Below are positions 62,475 through 64,000 of a DNA stretch of 64,000 nucleotides, in pieces (within the stretch, counting starts at the first letter, position 1; every line of letters starts with the position of its first letter). This DNA comes from Neorhizobium alkalisoli. GTDB lineage: Bacteria > Pseudomonadota > Alphaproteobacteria > Rhizobiales > Rhizobiaceae. Position numbers and translations under genes: made by a program. A model generated the notes under the pieces. It was not told the DNA's origin and did no database searches. It saw only the letters and a list, made by a program, of their open reading frames with translations. Location: assembly GCF_007829835.1 (NCBI RefSeq), contig NZ_VIWP01000003.1, positions 905,929 to 969,928 on the forward strand, read 5' to 3'.

Positions 62475-63470
62475 TCAGGCGACGCCGACGCGCAGAAGGT
62501 CGTGGAAATGCACGATGCCGATCGGCCGGCGATCTTCATCGACGACGATCAGCGCACCGATACTGTGCTTGTTGAGCAGAGCCATGGCCGCCGTCGCCAA
62601 CGTTTCCTTGCCGACCGTTTTCGGGTTTACCGTCATCACGTCGTCGATCACGGTCGTGCGCAGGTCGAGATCGAGATGGCGTGCAAGGTCGCCATCGGTG
62701 ACGACGCCGCAAAGCCGGCCATCTTCATCGACAACGCCGACGCATCCGAATTTCTTGCGTGACAACTCATGGATCGCGCCGGGCATCAGCATGCCCTTCG
62801 GCACGAGCGGGATCTGATCCCCCACATGCATCAGGTCGCTGACATGCGACAGCATTGCACCCAGCTTGCCGCCCGGATGATAGACACGGAAATCGGTTGC
62901 CGAAAAACCACGTGCTTCAAGCAGGGCAACGGCAAGCGCATCACCCATCGCAAGCTGCATCAGCGTCGAGGTGGTCGGCGCAAGACCATGCGGACAGGCT
63001 TCCTGTTCGCGCGGCATCAGCAGCACGAGATCTGCCTCACGCGCGAGCGCCGAAAGCGGCCCTGCAGTCAGCGCGATCAGCGGAATGGAAAAGCGCCGCG
63101 TGAAGGAAACGATGCCCTGCAATTCTGCAGTCTCGCCGCTCCAGGACAGCGCAAGCACCACGTCATCCTGGGAAATCATCCCCAGATCGCCGTGATTGGC
63201 TTCGACAGGATGCACGAAGAAGGACGGCGTGCCCGTCGAAGCAAGGCTGGCGGCAATCTTGCGGCCAATATGCCCGCTCTTGCCGATGCCCGTGACGACG
63301 ACGCGGCCGGTAATATTGCCGATCATCTCGGTGACATCGCGAAAAGTCTCGCCGAGACCATTCTGAAGGGCAGTTTCAAGGGCATCAAGCCCTTGCTTGC
63401 CAAAGCTTATCGTCCGCAAAGCGGAATGAACGACGTCGTGTTCAACGACCTGCAAAGCTCTCTTGATCAT
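62475..63470 (-). CDS. kdsD: D-arabinose-5-phosphate isomerase
   Basis: Makes arabinose-5-phosphate for KDO in lipopolysaccharide. The 331-residue KdsD/KpsF type has an SIS domain (about 30-180, VVVTGIGKSGHIGRKIAASL, VEANHGDLGMI, LSWSGETAEL) and two CBS domains (about 205-331). Typical length for the family. The start ATG at 63470 is 225 bases from a CtrA-type box shared with the flagellin region. Confidence 0.93.
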   Translation of the reverse strand: MIKRALQVVEHDVVHSALRTISFGKQGLDALETALQNGLGETFRDVTEMIGNITGRVVVTGIGKSGHIGRKIAASLASTGTPSFFVHPVEANHGDLGMISQDDVVLALSWSGETAELQGIVSFTRRFSIPLIALTAGPLSALAREADLVLLMPREQEACPHGLAPTTSTLMQLAMGDALAVALLEARGFSATDFRVYHPGGKLGAMLSHVSDLMHVGDQIPLVPKGMLMPGAIHELSRKKFGCVGVVDEDGRLCGVVTDGDLARHLDLDLRTTVIDDVMTVNPKTVGKETLATAAMALLNKHSIGALIVVDEDRRPIGIVHFHDLLRVGVA

Positions 63471-63695
63471 GGAGAACGCTTAGACCTTTTCCGGAAACAA
63501 GTCCATCAGGATTGCCTTCCATCCCAAATTGCATGCACTAACCGCATTTTCGACGGTGATGACTGGCACCAATCCTTAAACCGTCGCATCACTTTCCTGC
63601 TCTCAGCAGGATCAAGGAGATAGTAAAAAAGTGAGGAAATATAACCATTTGTCATTTTTTTGAGCGTCTGCGTTTCGGCAATCTCCGCGAGAATA

Positions 63696-63711
63696 TTAAC
63701 CAGTCATTAAC
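63696..63711 (+). promoter_or_regulatory. CtrA-type box upstream of the flagellin remnant
   Basis: TTAA (63696-63699), seven bases, TTAAC (63707-63711): matches the full TTAA-N7-TTAAC consensus. It is 74 bases before the flagellin start and 225 bases before kdsD on the other strand. The rest of this 314-base gap holds no gene that I can see. Confidence 0.5.
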
Positions 63712-63784
63712 CAGAAAAACGGTTATCTAGGGGTCTTCAGATTCGCTCATGACGAGCCCTATTTCCTTTCAAAATGAGCTGTTT

Positions 63785-63934
63785 ATGACCAGTATTCTCA
63801 CGAATATTGGAGCAATTTCTGCGCTCCAAGTTCTGCGCTCGATTGGCACCAGCCTTCAAGAAACACAGCAGCAAGTATCGACCGGGATGCGCGTCAATGG
63901 CGCATTGCAAATTCCGAGGCAATCCGCCCCCTGA
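63785..63934 (+). pseudogene. Flagellin N-terminal fragment, interrupted
   Basis: The first 38 or so residues (MTSILTNIGAISALQVLRSI, then SLQETQQQVSTGMRVN) are the conserved N-terminus of a rhizobial flagellin, the D0 helix that packs in the filament and is read by the export system. In an intact gene this would be followed by a segment like TASDNAAYWSI. Here the frame runs into repeat-containing DNA and stops at 63934. The gene is therefore disrupted by the element beginning near 63906. The rest of the gene, if kept, is beyond the window. Confidence 0.75.
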
Positions 63935-64000
63935 TTCCGAAATGATGTCGCCCCCTGATTCCGAGAAATAGTCGCCCCCTCGTTCCGAGATGATGCCGCC
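63906..64000. mobile_element. End of an inserted element, IS21-like (partial)
   Basis: DNA from about 63906 (starting TG) to the edge differs from the flagellin coding sequence and is built of 24-bp tandem repeats. Multiple direct repeats at the tip are a feature of IS21-family elements, whose transposase subunits bind them. No transposase gene is in view. The exact tip and any target duplication cannot be set from one side. Confidence 0.55.
63926..63997. repeat. Three 24-bp tandem repeats
   Basis: Units at 63926-63949, 63950-63973 and 63974-63997, each starting GCCCCCT, sharing TTCCGA at the same offset, and ending in GTC or GCC. A partial, diverged unit precedes them (about 63908-63925) and a fourth begins at 63998. 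Confidence 0.85.

Noticed and set aside
63926..64000. Start of a CRISPR array
   Set aside because: The 24-bp units are contiguous with no spacers and lie inside a broken coding sequence, so terminal repeats of an inserted element fit better.

Overview
The window looks like a high-GC alphaproteobacterial chromosome of the Rhizobiales, most probably a Rhizobium/Agrobacterium relative. The markers are a zapA/DUF4164 pair, a tkt-gap-pgk-class I aldolase glycolytic set, RcdA, GapR, an Omp10-type lipoprotein, homospermidine synthase, an Atu4866-family protein, several order-typical DUFs (1192, 1244, 1465, 465, 882, 1036), TTAA-N7-TTAA (CtrA-type) sites, a GTTC-N7-GTTC (alphaproteobacterial LexA-type) site and a rhizobial flagellin N-terminus. 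No tRNA, rRNA, CRISPR array or prophage was seen. Gene order is mostly ordinary core genome.

Layout. 1-3.6 kb: a partial membrane protein, a HAMP-GAF-GGDEF diguanylate cyclase, an ArsR regulator and two small genes, one behind a LexA-type operator. 3.6-4.7 kb: a candidate structured RNA (6S by context), zapA and a DUF4164 coiled-coil gene. 5.0-13.6 kb: tkt, gap, pgk and class I fba on one strand, with a HigBA-like toxin-antitoxin pair and a K+/H+ antiporter gene between gap and pgk. 13.8-18.5 kb: a PhzF-family epimerase, an MFS transporter, DUF1192, a probable small RNA with its own CtrA-type promoter and intrinsic terminator, rcdA with a CtrA-type box, a P-loop kinase-like gene and rpmE. 18.6-25.3 kb: an ABC exporter coupled to a glycoamylase-like gene, then an opposing ExbB/MotA-like plus MotB/OmpA-like operon with a 71-codon third gene, then an inositol-monophosphatase-family gene. 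25.5-35.4 kb: Sel1 and ThiE-like genes, a TSUP exporter, ArsR, two DUF465 genes, purEK, rpmJ, a TPR protein, a hydrolase, AsnC, EamA and GNAT genes. 35.5-44.4 kb: pyruvate kinase, DUF1036, an N-formylglutamate amidohydrolase-like gene, DUF1244, gapR, an amine oxidase, a DUF882 peptidase and a sigma-54 response regulator. 44.5-54.4 kb: oligoendopeptidase F, a class IV aminotransferase, a toxin-antitoxin remnant, Atu4866/SDR/LysR genes, a DMP19 protein, a DUF3445 protein, hss and omp10. 54.6-63.5 kb: a LysM-tailed 5'-nucleotidase, hemH, a lipoprotein, a flavin monooxygenase, queC, SPFH/NfeD and kdsD. 63.7-64.0 kb: a flagellin gene broken after about 38 codons by the edge of an element with 24-bp terminal tandem repeats.

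The most interesting points are regulatory. Three exact TTAA-N7-TTAA sites lie ahead of a probable sRNA, ahead of rcdA (whose product controls CtrA proteolysis in Caulobacter) and ahead of the broken flagellin, which suggests a local CtrA circuit. A textbook rhizobial SOS box sits over the promoter of an uncharacterised 70-residue protein. The motor-like operon at 21.9-24.2 kb is a plausible undescribed ion-driven envelope machine.
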